From positions 2,666,001-2,730,000 of the forward strand of contig CM067081.1 in the NCBI GenBank assembly GCA_034008185.1: a stretch of 64,000 nt of DNA, read 5' to 3'. The notes under the pieces were generated by a model. That model saw only the letters and a program-made list of their open reading frames with translations, made no database searches and was not told the origin of the DNA. Below are positions 23,181-36,694 of the stretch, one piece after another. A program made the translations under genes and the position numbers. This DNA is from Gorsachius magnificus (taxonomy: Eukaryota; Chordata; Aves; Pelecaniformes; Ardeidae). Within the stretch, counting starts at the first letter, position 1, and each line of letters opens with the position of its first letter.

Positions 23181-25994
23181 TTGATAGAGAGTCCTTGGGA
23201 ACCTGAATGTGTGCAGCTCCTTTGGAGGGCAAGCATTCAATTACACAGACTGTGTTGCTCCAAACCAGTTGGTGTCAGGTCTAGAAATGACCTTGAGCAC
23301 ATTTGACTTGGTAGAACAGCCATAGCTTTTGGTGTCAGTGTTCTTAGTCCATGACTGGAACCGGTAATTTCTGATGGCTCCATGTAAATGTTCCTGTTGT
23401 GCAATTAGGTACTTAGTTACTGCCAAATGTAGAGTGGGTCTCTCAAAAACTCCCATTACTTGTCCATCGTAGGGTGCACCCCGCTACAGCAGGCTGCTGG
23501 CTGGCTGCTGTTTTCTCTGCACCTTCCTTTCCTCACCCCAGTGATGACTTCTTTCTGAAGCAGAGGAAGCAACTATGGCCACTGGCCCAGACAGTCCCCT
23601 TTTCAGGTCCTTTTAATTGTCTTGCACCTCCTGGTTTTGCCTGCTTCCACCATAAATCTCTTTTTTATGGGGTCCTCTTTAGTACTTGTGGTTTCTGTCA
23701 ACTCCAAGAAACTCACCTCTTCATCGTGATGATATCAAGCTTACCTGTAAAACATGGCAAAAAGAAGTACCTGCTGAAGAACCAAAATTGGCTGTAACTG
23801 GGGCTCACTGATCTCTTCTCTTTAGGAAATGTCTGCTCTTCCATTGCCCAAGCAACGAGCAAGGTGTTTCATTGCATGAAGTGTACCTTATGCTCCTCAT
23901 GGTCACGGCTGGGAAGTCTCAGGGCTATCATAGCCATTTTGTTCATCAAGGTGTGCTATTCGGACGTTCTCAGCTTCAAATTCTCCTTCAGGCCTGCGCG
24001 TGTGGGTTAGCCCTTTTATCAGATCATGAGCAGCAGAGTGTGTCCTTTAAGCGATTTGAAGGAGATTCAATGCGGGTATAGGTTATTCCCATGAGGAGGG
24101 AAAAGGAAATTCATGCTTGTAAAAGGCAATTTGTAGTCAAATTGCATCCACAGTTGGGTCTATAATGGGGATGGAGATTTCAGGAGAAACTGGCAGCTTT
24201 CCTTCAGGTAGTTAAATTGGCAGAAAAGAAAGCATGAGCACATCAACCCATGCTGTGATAGCCTTCAGGGCCAGAGAGACCTTTTTCCTCCAATAGCTGG
24301 ATTTCCTGAGGAACACAAATCACAGTCTATCTCTCCTCCCCAGTCTTGTCTCTCTTACTGTTCCCCTTTGGCTTCAGCAATTCACCGCTTCGGTATAGGT
24401 GTCCCTTCAAAGTGTGTGGCTTGGGACCCAGTATCTCCACCTCTCCCCATGATTCATATGGCCAAAGAGGTTCTTAATTCTCCACAGGCTGTCCCATTAG
24501 CATGTCCCTTCTCTCACTCTGCACTTTGGAAAACACTGCTGGTGTTTCAAGAGAATGAGCACACCCATAGCTTGCAAGGGCATGTATTGAGCAAAGTCTG
24601 CTCAACTGAGGGTGGGGAGTATCGTGAGGAATCAGGCCTTATAAAAGGGATGGTCCTCATGCCAAATTTCTGCCTTGCCTAAGGTATTTAGTATAGGGCT
24701 GTGAACACAGACGTATCTTGCTTGGCTGCTGGCAGATCTTTGTGCTCTTGCTCTTGAAAAGAGGATAGTAATTTATTTGGGCATAGCAATAACCTTGATA
24801 GGAAAAAGGAAGGGGGTTCCAGTTGCACTTACAACTGCTCTTTCTGCAGTCTTTCCTGATTTTTTTAATGCCTCCTGGGAGTCTCTTGCTGTACTTCACA
24901 CCTTATTCTTGTAGAAGTAAGCATGCTCAAAAGGGTAGAAGGTATTCACGTCAACTTTCCCATGTGCTTTTGACATGTGTGGTGTGTTGCAGTAGGTGTA
25001 ACATGGTGGTGGAAGTTGTGGCATAGATACTAAAACGTTTGCCTCGCTCTTGGTCCTGATCTTCATTGTACCACTGAAATGTGTTTGTATTTTGTAAGGG
25101 GTTTGGGCACGCAGGGGGAGGGTTGGGGAAGGAATTTAACTTGGGGTTTTTTTTTTAGAAATAAATATTCACCTTGACTCCTAAGTGCTTTTGCTGCAGC
25201 AATTTCATGCATATTTCTTCATGGCATTTCAAAAATATGTTGTTGATGGACCATCGAGAGGAGCTTTGGGACCACCATCCTTGAGGTGTCCCAGCCTCTG
25301 TCTGGGATACCTGAATCCTCAGTCTAAGCAAGTAGGAAGTTCAAGGTATCCCTTTTTGTCTGCAGGGAATGATGTCTTTAACTGTTACATGGGGTCATGA
25401 CCAAGTCACTGTAGAGGAGGTGCCTGGATCATTCAAACTCAGCTGAAGGATGGGGAAAATTTTACTCATATTTTGGCACAATGGGAAGAGTATTTCCAGA
25501 GAAAATGAAAAAGTATTTGTCTTGGCTGGTTTTTGCTCTTCTTTGGTGTGACAGAAGAACAGAAAACACCAAACTGGCTGCCACTACAATCTGCTTCAGT
25601 TTCTGGGAGGACTTTTTTCAGACCACATGTAAAGGACCTCTTTGCTGTGTTTGCAGTAATGCACAGACTTGCTGTGGCAGCTTTGTGTAGCAAAAGGTGT
25701 AGAAGAAAGTAGTGATCATCTGCAAAACATGTGCGGTAGTTTCAGCTTTATGTATTTAAGCTTTTAAAAACAAAATAAATTACTTTTTTTTTGCACTCCA
25801 AACCAGCAACTGGCAATCACTTCCAAGTAGCATTAAACCATCTTCCTCCCCCCACATCGTTTTGGTTTTCCAGCTGCCTGTCTCAGCAGTTGTGTTATTT
25901 TGGGTATGTTTGTATTTTGGATGGGAACCTGAGGGAAGAAAAAGCTTTTGTGAACAAGTCACAGGGATGGTGTAGACAGCCAGACCTTCAGGGA
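23181..25994. other. Unique DNA downstream of KLHL35
   Basis: No exon, RNA gene or transposon was recognised. Open frames here are short and unconvincing. Confidence 0.45.
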
Positions 25995-26549
25995 CTGATA
26001 TAATTTGTCCATGACACAGAACCTAGAAGATTTACAAATAACCTGGAAGACAGGGCTGCTGTGGAAAGCAAGCTGGACCGCTTGGTGTCCTTTGATACCC
26101 AGCCAAAGAAAAAAGCCTTTTTCATGATGGCAAATGAGATGTGATGCAACTGGGCAACAAACAGAGAAGGATCCTGTGGAGCAGTGTTCAGAGAGGGATT
26201 TGTTGGGTAGAGTGTTCAGTGTTGGGCTCCTCCCTCCCAGAAGGACCTGGAGGGGCTGGAGGGGGGGCTCTGCTCCCAGGGAAGGGGCGATGGGACGAGG
26301 GGCACCGGCCTCAAGTTGTGCCAGGGCAGGGTGAGGTTGGCCCTGGGGAACAATTCCTTCCCCAAAGGGCTGTCAGGGGCTGGAAGGGGCTGCCCAGGGA
26401 AGGGGTCGAGTCCCCATCCCTGAGGGGATTTAAAAGAAGGGTAGATGAGGTGCTTAGGGTTTAGTGGTGGGATGGCAGGGTTAGGGGAACGGTTGGGCTG
26501 GGGGAGCTTAAAGGGCTTTTCCAACCTAAACGATTCTGTGCTTCTATGA
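25995..26549 (+). mobile_element. CR1 LINE fragment
   Basis: The 3' half ('ctgctcccagggaaggggcgatgggacgagg' to 'acgattctgtgcttctatga') is a clear CR1 end. The 5' part ('gacagggctgctgtggaaagc', then 'gtgatgcaactgggcaacaaa') looks like an older, diverged CR1 body. The left boundary is approximate. Confidence 0.82.
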
Positions 26550-29204
26550 CAAGCTGCTGAAATAGTTTCCACTGTTAGCAATGACATGGTTCTGGGATGT
26601 GTGAGTAGAGGGATGACACAGGGCTGCACTGGGTCATTGCTGTTATTGCAGTGGAGAAGGGATTGTGGGACCAGATCCGCTTGGTGGAGCATATGAAAAT
26701 CCTGAGGAGCAGTGTAGAGCCATCAAAATTATTCAGGAGTGGGATAAGGATTACAGGGTGCTCAGACAGTGATATTTTAGCAGAAAGAAGGCACAGACAC
26801 TTTTGATACTAAATCCTGATGACCCGACTGTCCTGTAGGTACCTTCACAGACCCTGCTGGGTCCTTCCATTTCCCAGCAAGCAAAATCCAATTGTGGGAT
26901 GATCAAGTCATGTAAATCGAAATGAGGGTTTGTATACCTGAGCTGAGGTTCATAAACTTCAGCTTTCACCCTTCAGAATGTCAGTTGTGGTCCTCAAAGA
27001 CAGAAACTGGAGCCTCCTCCAAAGTAACTAGGGGAAAAGGGGCCCCTCTAAAGAATGAGTCAAGGCCCTTGCCTTGTCTCTTGGAGCAAGATGAGTAGCC
27101 CACTGGAGCTGCCTTGGTCTTGGTGGACTTGAGAGAGATCTTGATGACTACTTTGAAGTAGCTACCTAACCTTTAGGCAGAAAAGGCTTCCTTTAGGAGG
27201 AAGCTTCTCTCCAACCCGGCAAGTCCTTTAAGTAAAGACTAGATGTGTTTTTGAAAGATATGTTTTTGTTCTACCCAGGCTATCATGCTCTCAGGAACTG
27301 TGATAGATGGAGGAGTAATTAAAGCACTTGTCTCAAAGAAAGTTTGAACCTGCTGTTGCATGGAATGAAACCATCTGCCTCCAGCTCTGGTCTACTGTGG
27401 CATCATTGAGATGTAACTAGTCTGTGCTTTGGCAGCAGGTGAGAGCCATCAGTGCTTCTCAGTGAACATCCCGGGGAACATTTTTCACCATGCAATGCTC
27501 TCTACATAATGCAAGGCTGAGATGGCTGCATTCAGGCAAAGCTTTCTCATGGGAGGCTTACACAAGGCTTACTCATGGGAGATGACAACAGCTCCCTGCT
27601 GTTTTGCCATGGACTTGGTTGGGCTAAGCCCACCATGGACTCCCACAGACCCAGACAGAGACCACCTTTAAGGCTGCCATTGACTTGCCATCTACCCATG
27701 ACGCTATGGCTGGTTGTAGAAACCCTTTCATCCTCTTGCTCCCCATGCTGTCTGGTCACGTCTCTTAAGCCCAAACCTTCCTTCCCTAGTTCTGTCTTGT
27801 CACATACAGGCTTGGCCTGCAAAGATACATCACTTGCCCCATGATGTCCCCCTGGCCTGGGCTGGTTTGCCTACTCCTGTTCTTGCTTGCCCAACTGCTT
27901 CAGGCCTGATGCATGTGCTGTCTGTAACGAATCCAGCTTATTTGCTCATATGGTAATTTTTTTTTTTTTAATGCACAGAGCTGAAGAAACACCTCCCCAG
28001 CATGAACGTGGCAGGGCATCACTCCGCTCCAGCCCCTGGAGATGTTGAAGCTGTCTTTTGCATTTAGCTGTCCAGCTGGCAGGAGATGATAGCATCGTGG
28101 GGCAGGAGAGCAGTGCGCGGGGCTGCAAGCCCCATCTGAAAGGGTGACCTGGTGCTGATTAACTCAGATTAAGGGCCACAATAGCCAGCTGGGAACTGGT
28201 GGGCAGAGATAATAGCAGCTTCAGTGGCTGCCTCTATAGCTGTCTCTAAAAAGGAGAGGGGGGAACTGTGTCAGATTTATTGCAAGGTTGATGTGACCAG
28301 ATTTATTTCCTATTAAATGCAAATAATGGTTGGACCAGCAGGGTCATTCAGACCCAGTACCTGGCTTCAAATTCCCACTTCATGTGGAATAAGATGTTTA
28401 CCAGTTTGCAGTGATAAGGATTGATTCCTACTTTTAGGACTCATGCACACGGTGCAGCAGTTCATGGGTGCAAGTGCTGGGTTATGTGCATAAGCACAAC
28501 AAGGGTTCATGTGTTGGTTCCAACTGCTTTGTCGCCCATGTGGTGCGATGGCTCATCTGAAAGCTTGTGCCTGAATGCAAGGAGAGGATTCCCAAGTCCT
28601 GGGACTTGGTCCTGAGCAATAGCTGATATTTTATGGTCTATGTACTGTTTTCACCCTGTGGCCATAAAATACCAGAGGGGAGATTGAGAAGTATTGCAAA
28701 GTAGAGGGAAAAAAAGACCCCAAACATTCCTTGGCATGCAAACAGCAGAAAAAATTGAGTGACCTAAAAGTCCTAAAAATTTCAAATACTTTTTTCAAGT
28801 TACTTACTTATTTCAAGTAAGTAAATACTTAATTACTTGAAAGGCAAAAAGTTACACTGAGAGCCTAGATCCTCCAGAAGATTTGATGGTCTCTAGGTAT
28901 TCTCTCCCCTGGGTTACTTGTGTTTTGGATTAAAAAGAATGAAAAATGCTGGTTTAACAATCTCAGCAGTCTAGGAAGTGATCAAATTCTTAAGACTATA
29001 CCTGAAAAATGAAACAGAAAAGAGGGAGCTTCCCCTGAAGGGAGGGTGAGGCACTTATTGCTTTGGTACAGAGCAATTGGTTGATGCATGAAGCACAAGT
29101 ATTGCTGAAAGGTCACCCAAAAATGAATCCACATGAGCTGGAGCATAGATGACAGAAGATGACAGGAAGGAGACACCTTGCTCAAGCAGATACTGGGCTT
29201 GGAG
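26550..29204. other. Unique noncoding DNA
   Basis: No gene was recognised. Around 28130-28330 there is AT-rich sequence with 'ctgattaactcagattaag' and further ATTA-like motifs, a possible regulatory block. Confidence 0.4.
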
Positions 29205-29744
29205 GTTTTCCTCCCCCGCTACTCTGCCCTGGTGAGACCACATCTGGAGCACTGCGTCCAGTTCTGGGCTCCCCAGTTCTAGAAGGATGAGGAACTCTTG
29301 CAGAGAGTCCAGAGGAGGGCTACAAAGATGATGGGGGGACTGGAGCATCTCCCCTACGAGGAAGGGCTGAGGGAGCTGGGCTTGTTCAGCCTGAAGAAAA
29401 GGCTGAGAAGGGATCTCATCAACACCTACAAATATCTCAAGGGTGGGGGTCATGAGGACGGAGCCAGACTTTTCTCAGTGGTGCCCAGCGCCAGGACAAG
29501 GGGCAATGGGCACAAACTGAAGCACAAGAGGTTCCAGTTGAACGGGAGGAAGAACTTGTTGACTGTGAGGGTGCCCGAGCCCTGGCCCAGGCTGCCCAGG
29601 GGGGCTGTGGAGTCTCCTTCTCTGGAGATCTTCAACCCCCGCCTGGCCGCTGTCCTGTGCCCCCTGCTCTGGGTGAGCCTGCTTAAGCAGGATGATCTCA
29701 GGAGGGCCCTTCCAACCCCTGCCATTCTGGGATCCTGTGATTGT
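29205..29744 (+). mobile_element. CR1 LINE fragment (third subfamily)
   Basis: It runs from 'ctactctgccctggtgagaccacatctggag' to the 3' end 'ctgggatcctgtgattg'. A fairly long translated stretch remains readable (QRVQRRATKMMGGLEHLPYE), which is the CR1 3' region translated rather than a host gene. It is related to the antisense copy at 42202-42502. Confidence 0.9.
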
Positions 29745-31874
29745 CCCACCACAACTTTGCAGAGATATCAAGATATAAAGTATGTAAAGTTCCTTTTGCA
29801 TCAGCCAGTTGTGATGACACCAATGGCCATTCAGCCCCAGAGAGCTGGAAATCTGCACCTGAGCAACCTTGATGTGAGCAACTTATCCCAAAACACCACT
29901 AGCTGCAGAAGGGGGTGGTGGGAGTTGGGTTTTCCCCAAGGACTGCACGGCACAGGTGGGCAGGGGCTACCACGTGTAACGTCTCTGAGGAAGGTGGTTC
30001 TTGTCCCACAGAGCTGGCCAAGGGTCCTCACTGCTCTGCATGGGAAGGTTGGCTGGGCCCCCATCCAGCCTGGGCTTGGCAAAACGCTGGTCATTGACAG
30101 TCTGAGCGGGGTCTCCCTTTTCGGTTCCCATTAATCTCTGCAGAAAGGGGATTCAGAGGCATGCCTGGGCTGTGGCCAGCAGCCTTTGTGCTCACCCCTT
30201 TGGTGACAGAGCCTGTTTTCTATGGACCGCCAGGACACCGAAAGGCGACTGAAAGCCTCTGTGTGCAACAAGCTCCACCGGCAGCAGGAAACGGGGGCTG
30301 CTCTTCATGGAGGAGCCGCAGCCGTTTGTGGAGGCTATTCTACCCACGTAAACTGCTCGGGCAGCTCTGTCCTCCGTGCGGGGCAGGGATGCTCAAAGGA
30401 GCGGCAAAAGCTGGATGCAAAGGCTGAAGAGGAGGGGAAAACCCAGAATGTGGAGCAAAATGGAGGTGACTTTTTGTGTTAAAGTACAATAAAGGTATAG
30501 AAGAGCTAAACTGTGGTTGCTTCAGTAATTAAGTAAGTCTGCCTAGCTCACCACGTGTGGCCCTCACTGTTGAAATATGCTTTTCTTCTTTTAATACTCC
30601 CGTGGGGTAGGGATATACCCTAGTCAGTGGGGGCATTGGAAGCACAAGAGATACACGAAGACCCAGCTCTGCAAAGCTGTTGGATGCCCTGAAGCCTTCG
30701 TTGTTCCAGCCTAAGGAATAGCTAAAGGCCATGGTGACTTGTCCAAGGACTTGGGTAAGCAGCTGAGATGGGGGCTGAGGATAAGAGTCTCCCCATCTGA
30801 CTTAAATTACCTTATAGAGGTACTAGTGTTAAACCCTATGGACAGTAAAGAGATCTGGGTCACATTCTGGTGGCATTTTCTCTCTCCGCTGAATATAAAA
30901 TGAGTGACTATCAGATAGGGTGATAATTTAGGTTCATCAATTGACTACCTAAAGCTGGGGGACAGTGACCGGAGCCCAGTCACAGGCTGGTATAAGCACA
31001 TAACTACCTCTGGTCTTGAACTCTGGTGCAGTGTTTTGAAATCCCTTCTCCTGATGCACGTTTAAGCCATCTCTGAAATTGCACTGCGTAAAACTGTCTT
31101 GTCTAACCTCTCCTTGGTGTGTTATTTATCTATTAAAAATGCACTTTTAGCATGAATTGTAACCAAAAGCAACAGCAAAAATTTTGTTTTCCCTTTGCCC
31201 TTAATCACAATAATAAAAAAAAAGATTTACATATATTTTTAACCAATATTTATCAAATCTCTGCACTGTTTTTATAATGTCATGGTTAATGTTTGTCTCC
31301 TTAACAGCTGAACTTGATTTAGGTCGTTTATGGCCATTTTGCTTTGGAAATGATGAGCTATATATTTTGATGCACCTTGGCTCTTTCTCATCCCAACCCA
31401 CAGCTCAACACCTCGAGAGCATGCAGTACAAAACCTGCTTGGGCATTGGCCCAGCCAGAAAAAGCAAAGAAATGCACATTGGGTAGCAGATCTGGGCATC
31501 TGAAGAACTCTAGGCTGTGCAATAATTACATCTTCAGAAAAAATTAAATAGCCGGGGTTTTCTTCACACTGTGCAACTCATCTTTCCCTCCCTACTTTTA
31601 GGAAGCTTGGAAAGGTCTCACTGGGATGGGATTCATCATCTTGGAATAAAAATATTGGCTTGGTCATGCTCGGGCCACTCCCCACTGATGCACGTGCTCT
31701 TAGCAGCCTTAATAGGATATTGCATAGGATATGTATCACACACCTTCAGCTGTACTTTCATTAAGCCCTGGAGATGGATGCTGTCTTCTTTCTGGAGAGC
31801 AGAGCAACTCTGCATGAGGTCTCTAGGGTGACCCAGTATTTGTCTTTGCCAACTCTTCCCTGTCTGACCTCAAC
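29745..31874. other. Unique noncoding DNA
   Basis: It contains an unassigned open frame at 30161-30482, followed by AATAAA near 30488. It is Gly/Ala/Ser-rich, resembles no family I know and has no splice context, so no gene is called. Confidence 0.4.
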
Positions 31875-31927
31875 CAAGTCATCTTAAAGATGACTTCCGA
31901 CCTAAATGATTCTATGATTCTATGATT
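31875..31927 (+). mobile_element. CR1 3' tip fragment
   Basis: It ends 'cgacctaaatgattctatgattctatgat', the CR1 terminus with the octamer repeated. The body is largely unrecognisable. Confidence 0.75.
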
Positions 31928-32445
31928 TAACCCTACCAAATATCTTTGTTCTCCCATCAGTCAGTCCAACATATCTTCTTTCTCCACTTTATAGCAACAA
32001 TCCCTGAAGAAAAAGATGCAGCTGGATCAAACTGAATTCTTCACTGTGCTATAGGAGATTTGAAGAAGCAGAGCACAACAGCCTTCATTTGGGGAATAGG
32101 TGGGTGAAGTGCAAAAAAGTAAAGTAAAACAAGACTTTAAATGAAAGGATCATCTCTCCAATGTCTGCAAAAATTCTTTGAGCAGGTCAGTGAACAAGTA
32201 ACTGAAAGGACAACTACTTGACGATCTATTTTGATTGATTTATCTAAAATACACATATTATAAATAAATATCTATATAACAAACATATGACATAGAACTA
32301 AGCTGTACTCTTAAACTACAAACCAAAGTCCCCAAACAGGGGACTACAGCAAATCTAATTTGGCAAGAGGCCATTACCTTTTAAGAAAAAGGATAAGGTA
32401 TTGAGATAGGAGACGTTGCGTTCACTAAGTAAGAGCAGAAAAATG

Positions 32446-33190
32446 TCAGTAGTGAAATAATCCTTCACAAAGTGGTGCACAACACACAAGTGCAACACAG
32501 GCTATGAAGGGGAATAAAATCTTCTCGAGGTCCTTGAGCCAGTGCAGTTCTCTCATCACAGCTGGATCTGGGGAGTTTTCATCATTTTGATCCTGTCTCC
32601 GTGCTACTGCAACGAGCCCATGGGGAGCCAGCACACAAGGTCACATCTCTGGATTGCTGCTCACTTCTCCACTGCTTCCAGCTCCCTTTTTAGCTGCATT
32701 ATATCATTCCTCTGAGCCTCGCATATCTGGATGAGCTCTCTCAATGCCTCCTGTAACTGGGACATCTGTTGCTTTTCTTTCTTGTATTGCTGCTGGACAA
32801 CTTCCAATCTGTTCTCAAGGCACTGAGCAAAATTTTTGGTTTTTTTTAGCTTCATTTCTGCTTCCTAGCATGTCTGCTACAGTTTGATAGTCTTCACATG
32901 CAGCCAGCTGGTCAGCCATGCCACTGATTTGCAAGATGAGTTGTTTATTGGGACTCTTCGTGGTTTTGTTTTTGTATTCTAGTAGTTGGAGCCTTTCTTC
33001 CCTTTGTTGCACCGTGTCTTTGATGTTCTTCCTTTCCTTCTGCAATTCTTCTACCAATGTCTTGTGGAAGAGTTGCAGAAGCAACTCGCAATTCTTGTGA
33101 GCCATGGCTCAGAATTTCCACGGCTTTGATTTCTTCTTTCAGCTCATAGTTTCTCATGCAGAGGTTGGTGACCAAATCACTGAGGTCCAT
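32446..33190 (-). pseudogene. Frameshifted coiled-coil, tail-anchored protein remnant
   Basis: Four minus-strand segments in changing frames follow each other without gaps. First, an ATG at 33190 in strong context starts MDLSDLVTNLCMRNYELKEE. Next, around 33105-32870, comes NCELLLQLFHKTLVEELQKE, rich in Glu/Lys/Gln heptads. Third, around 32855-32661, comes ENRLEVVQQQYKKEKQQMSQ, ending EAVEK and a stop. Last, at 32634-32446, comes ELHWLKDLEKILFPFIACVA with a hydrophobic stretch near its end. Heptad-rich sequence followed by a single C-terminal hydrophobic segment suggests a tail-anchored coiled-coil protein of about 240 residues. I cannot name the parent. At least two frameshifts within 350 bp, with no plausible splice sites, indicate a pseudogene, perhaps a retrocopy, although no poly(A) tail is visible. 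Assembly indels in a real gene are the alternative. Confidence 0.55.
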
Positions 33191-34973
33191 ATTTGATTTC
33201 TCAATGTTTCATTGAAAGACGTCAGGTCCTTGAAATGGCATTTGCTAGGGATGTCTGTGCTGGTGGTAGAGGAAAGAAGTGGGGTCAGGAGAAGTGAAAC
33301 TTTGGAAAACTGTAGAGGAAGAGGAGAGGAGGGGGGAAAAAAAGTAAAATTTTGGTCACTTTGATGATTCAAAATCTGGTGTTTAGTGTTACTGCATTTG
33401 ACCACCTATCCTGCTCCTAGTGACCATTTCTCTTCATCAGCAGGACCATTTTAATACATTGTTACTCGCGTGGATTAGAGCTGCTATGAAAATTGGAGGT
33501 TGTATGCTTTGGGACCATCTCTTTGGCCCTGGAAGAACAGAAATCTGCAATACATGAGCTGGGTCTACTGTAAAGTGTATAGCTTGAGTCCAAGCAAACC
33601 AGGCTGCAGTCATTTTCAGTTCTAATTAAAAAACATCAACCTGGAGAGATTTCTCCCAGCACGTCCGCATCTTCCCTAGACTATTTCACCCTCTGACTTT
33701 CCTTTTAGGAAGACTATGACTAAGACCCTTCTAACTAAGAAACCTGGGATTGAACCAAGAACCTGTTAAGACAACATAAAAATAAGCACAACAAAGCCTA
33801 TTTTCTAAGGATCAAGAGTCTTTTCCCCCTTCACTCCAGGCACTGCACTCCCAGAACCCCTGTCTCAAAAAGAAATTACAAATAATAAGGAAATTTATGC
33901 TTTTGGGAGACACATGCTTTCTTCTCCTCTTTTCCTCTAATTAAGGCATTCTAGGACTTATTACAGGAGGTGCTAGTGATGGTATCGAAGCTCTCCATGT
34001 TGACTAACTCAACCTCCCCCATTTTTTAACTCTTAGGGCCTGATGCAGAACGTAGGAGAGTTAATAAAAAGCCTTTTAGTGACTACAACAGCCTTAGGGC
34101 CAAGCCCTCTTTTAGCCCCTGGTGTGAAAGGCACGCACCAGCTGTCATCAAAAACCCACATCTAAAACTGCGGGATGGCTCTGAATCGACTTTTATTTCC
34201 ATAACGGCACAAGGAAAAAAAAAAAGGAGGAAAAAAAGAAGCTGTCCTCATGCACATGAATAGACGTATCTTTAGACCATACGAAAGTAGATGCTGGGGA
34301 TGGTACGGTGAGTCCTTGGGGTTGCCTTCATCCCTCTGCACCGGGCCCATCAATCATTTAGCATGCTAAAATAGGCACCCACTGCCCCACGTGGTATGTG
34401 TTTAACTTTTCAGTGCCCCTCTTTTAGAGGAGTTTGCTCCGCTTCCATGCAATGAGAGCAGTATGTTACCTCCAAAGTAGGAAATATTTGTCTCCCACTG
34501 AACCTGATGAGATATGGGTGCCCAGTGCTCCAAGGGGTTGTTGTTCTGCTTTGTTTGCTCAGAGTTGCCCAGCAAGTCAGAGGCAGAACATGGATTTCAA
34601 TGTACATCTCCCATAGTCTGTGCCAGGGCTTTTGCAGTCTCAATTCTTTCAGCTCTTGTAGCCTGCTACTTGCATGCAAACACGAGCTTGCCTGGTTACA
34701 ATCCCTCGCATTGTCTGCAAAGCCTTGGCCAAGGAGAATTGAAGCAGGCTTTGCATGACTCCAATGCAAAACCACAGGCTGGCTGGGGGAGCTGGGAAAT
34801 ACACCACTTAGACAGGCAAAGACATTTTAGCCTTATAAAGAGAAATACAATGGATGCCAGAAGTGGTTTAAAGGCAGTAAATAAAGAATTTTTGGTCATT
34901 CTCATAACGCACAAACTAGAGGTCATTTCATTAAGTTATCAGGTGGGAAGCTATGAACGTGCTGAAGTAGATA
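33191..34973. other. Unique noncoding DNA
   Basis: No coding sequence could be supported. It has a purine tract at about 34206-34240. The 158-codon frame at 34514-34990 has no recognisable domain and runs into a CR1 fragment. Confidence 0.4.
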
Positions 34974-35105
34974 GAATCATAGAATTGTAGAATGTTTTGG
35001 GTTGGAAGGGACCTTTAGAGGTCACCCAGTCCACCCCCCCTGCAGTGAGCAGGGACTCCTTTAACCAGATCAGGTTGCTCAGAGCCCCATCCAACCTGGC
35101 CTTCA
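34974..35105 (-). mobile_element. CR1 3' fragment
   Basis: Antisense CR1 terminus 'atagaattgtagaatgttttgggttggaag', followed by 'gtcacccagtccacccccc' and 'cagatcaggttgctcagagcc'. About 130 bp are recognisable. Confidence 0.88.
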
Positions 35106-35341
35106 TGGCATTAATCTATGAAGTCATTGCCACAAGGCATTGTGGATGCCAAAAATTTACATGGGCTCAGGAAAGCAAATGGACAAAATTTATGAAAGAA
35201 AAATTCCATAGGTTGTATTAGCACAAAGGTACCATTTCTAGCTCAAGAAAACCATCAGCTGCCAGCTGCTGGGGGGATATACAGTGAAAGCACCAATATC
35301 TACTTGCACCTTCTATTGGCCTTAAATACTGGGTTAGAAAG

Positions 35342-35400
35342 ATCATAGAATCATAGAATGTTTTGGGTTGGAAGGGACCCCTAGAGGTCGTCTAGTCCAA
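35342..35400 (-). mobile_element. CR1 3' tip fragment
   Basis: 'atcatagaatcatagaatgttttgggttgg' up to 'gtcgtctagtcc'. It has the same orientation as, and nearly the same sequence as, the fragment about 370 bp to the left. Confidence 0.88.
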
Positions 35401-36694
35401 AAAGATGTTTAACCTGAGCCTAAATAGCTGTTCCTGGGGTCTAAAAAACTGCGTTTACCCAGGGCCCATGTAACGCCTGCTCCAAACTGGAAGACCCAAG
35501 AGCAGGCTCTGTTTCACCCTTTGCAGTGGCTAAGCAGCCCCAGCCTTTGCACTACATGCAATACAAAATGCCGTAATGTCCTGCTGGGCTGAGCTGAATT
35601 CGCCTCGGAAAGATGATTTGGCCTTGAACAGCTTTTCTGCCAGAGATGGAGGGATTCAGGGGCTACACAGAGACATAAACCAGCCCTCTCCACTGCGCCC
35701 CTCAAAAAGATTAAGTGAGGGGAGTGATCCTGATTATGGGTCTTGTCTTTGAAGGCAAGGGGAAACAACACAGATTTATTCAGGTTAGGGGAATACCGAG
35801 CAGCTGATCACATGCTAAATATTTATGTCCAGCTGGGGTATTCCTTGGAATGATATTTTTCCACCCATCTGTAATGAAGGTGGCAGCAGACGCTCTCCAG
35901 AGCTCATTAATGTAGTGGTAACTATGTCTATAAATCCAGACGTCAGGACGCGCTTGGGCAGAGGACAGGGCTGGAGTTGCTTTGGCTGCAGATGAGATTT
36001 TGGACAGCAGGTCAGAAGCTTTTCCAGCTCTGAACTGGTGAGACTTTGTCCCTTGCTCTCTGACTCTGCTTCCCTGGCTGGTGACAATTTGCTTTCTAAC
36101 TGGGGGCCAGAGAGGAGAGCTGCTGGCTTTGATTGCAAAGTCAACAGTAGATAAAACAGATGATAAAGGCTCAGGGCATTCCTTCTCTCTTTCCCTGTCC
36201 CCTGCTCAGTCTCTGATACCAGTCGGTGATGCAGGATTTCTGTTTCCACCAGGAATGTCCCCTACACCAGCCTGGGGTGGTGGTGACCTCCTAGAGACGC
36301 ACTGATGGTGCCTTGGTCAGCATCCAGCCATCCTTCTCAGACGCAGATGGGAAGGCAATCAGCACACAGTGTTTTATATGAAACACCTTTCCGTAGGGTT
36401 TTCTTACAATCTCACTCCTTTCCTGGTTGCTGGGTGGGTTTGATCTCAGCCCAGTTCCTCATGGTGGGCGACAATAGGTCTTGGCTTGTCTTCGGTTTAG
36501 GTGTTGGCATATGGCTTTGCTTAAACCCAGCTATGTTATAAACTGTTGTAATAACAGCATAGCACCTTAGGAACTGGTCTGTCCAGGGATGACCAGCTCT
36601 TTCAAGAGGCCCCAGCCCATCTGCTGAGATGCTGGAGAGGCCAGAGGATGCTTTTGTCTCAGTGGATATGGATTGGGAAGAGAATTGGTGGAAG
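35401..36694. other. Unique noncoding DNA
   Basis: No gene recognised. The 144-codon minus-strand frame at 35815-36249 is not convincing. Confidence 0.4.

Noticed and set aside
27080..27250. Possible ancient repeat ('ggcttcctttaggaggaagcttc')
   Set aside because: A short imperfect palindrome only; no match to a family could be supported by eye.
29298..30134. 278-codon open frame
   Set aside because: Its first half is the translated CR1 3' region and the rest is unstructured chance sequence. Not a host gene.
30161..30482. Open frames followed by AATAAA, possible small gene
   Set aside because: No similarity to any family I know, no promoter or splice evidence. The hexamer alone is not enough.
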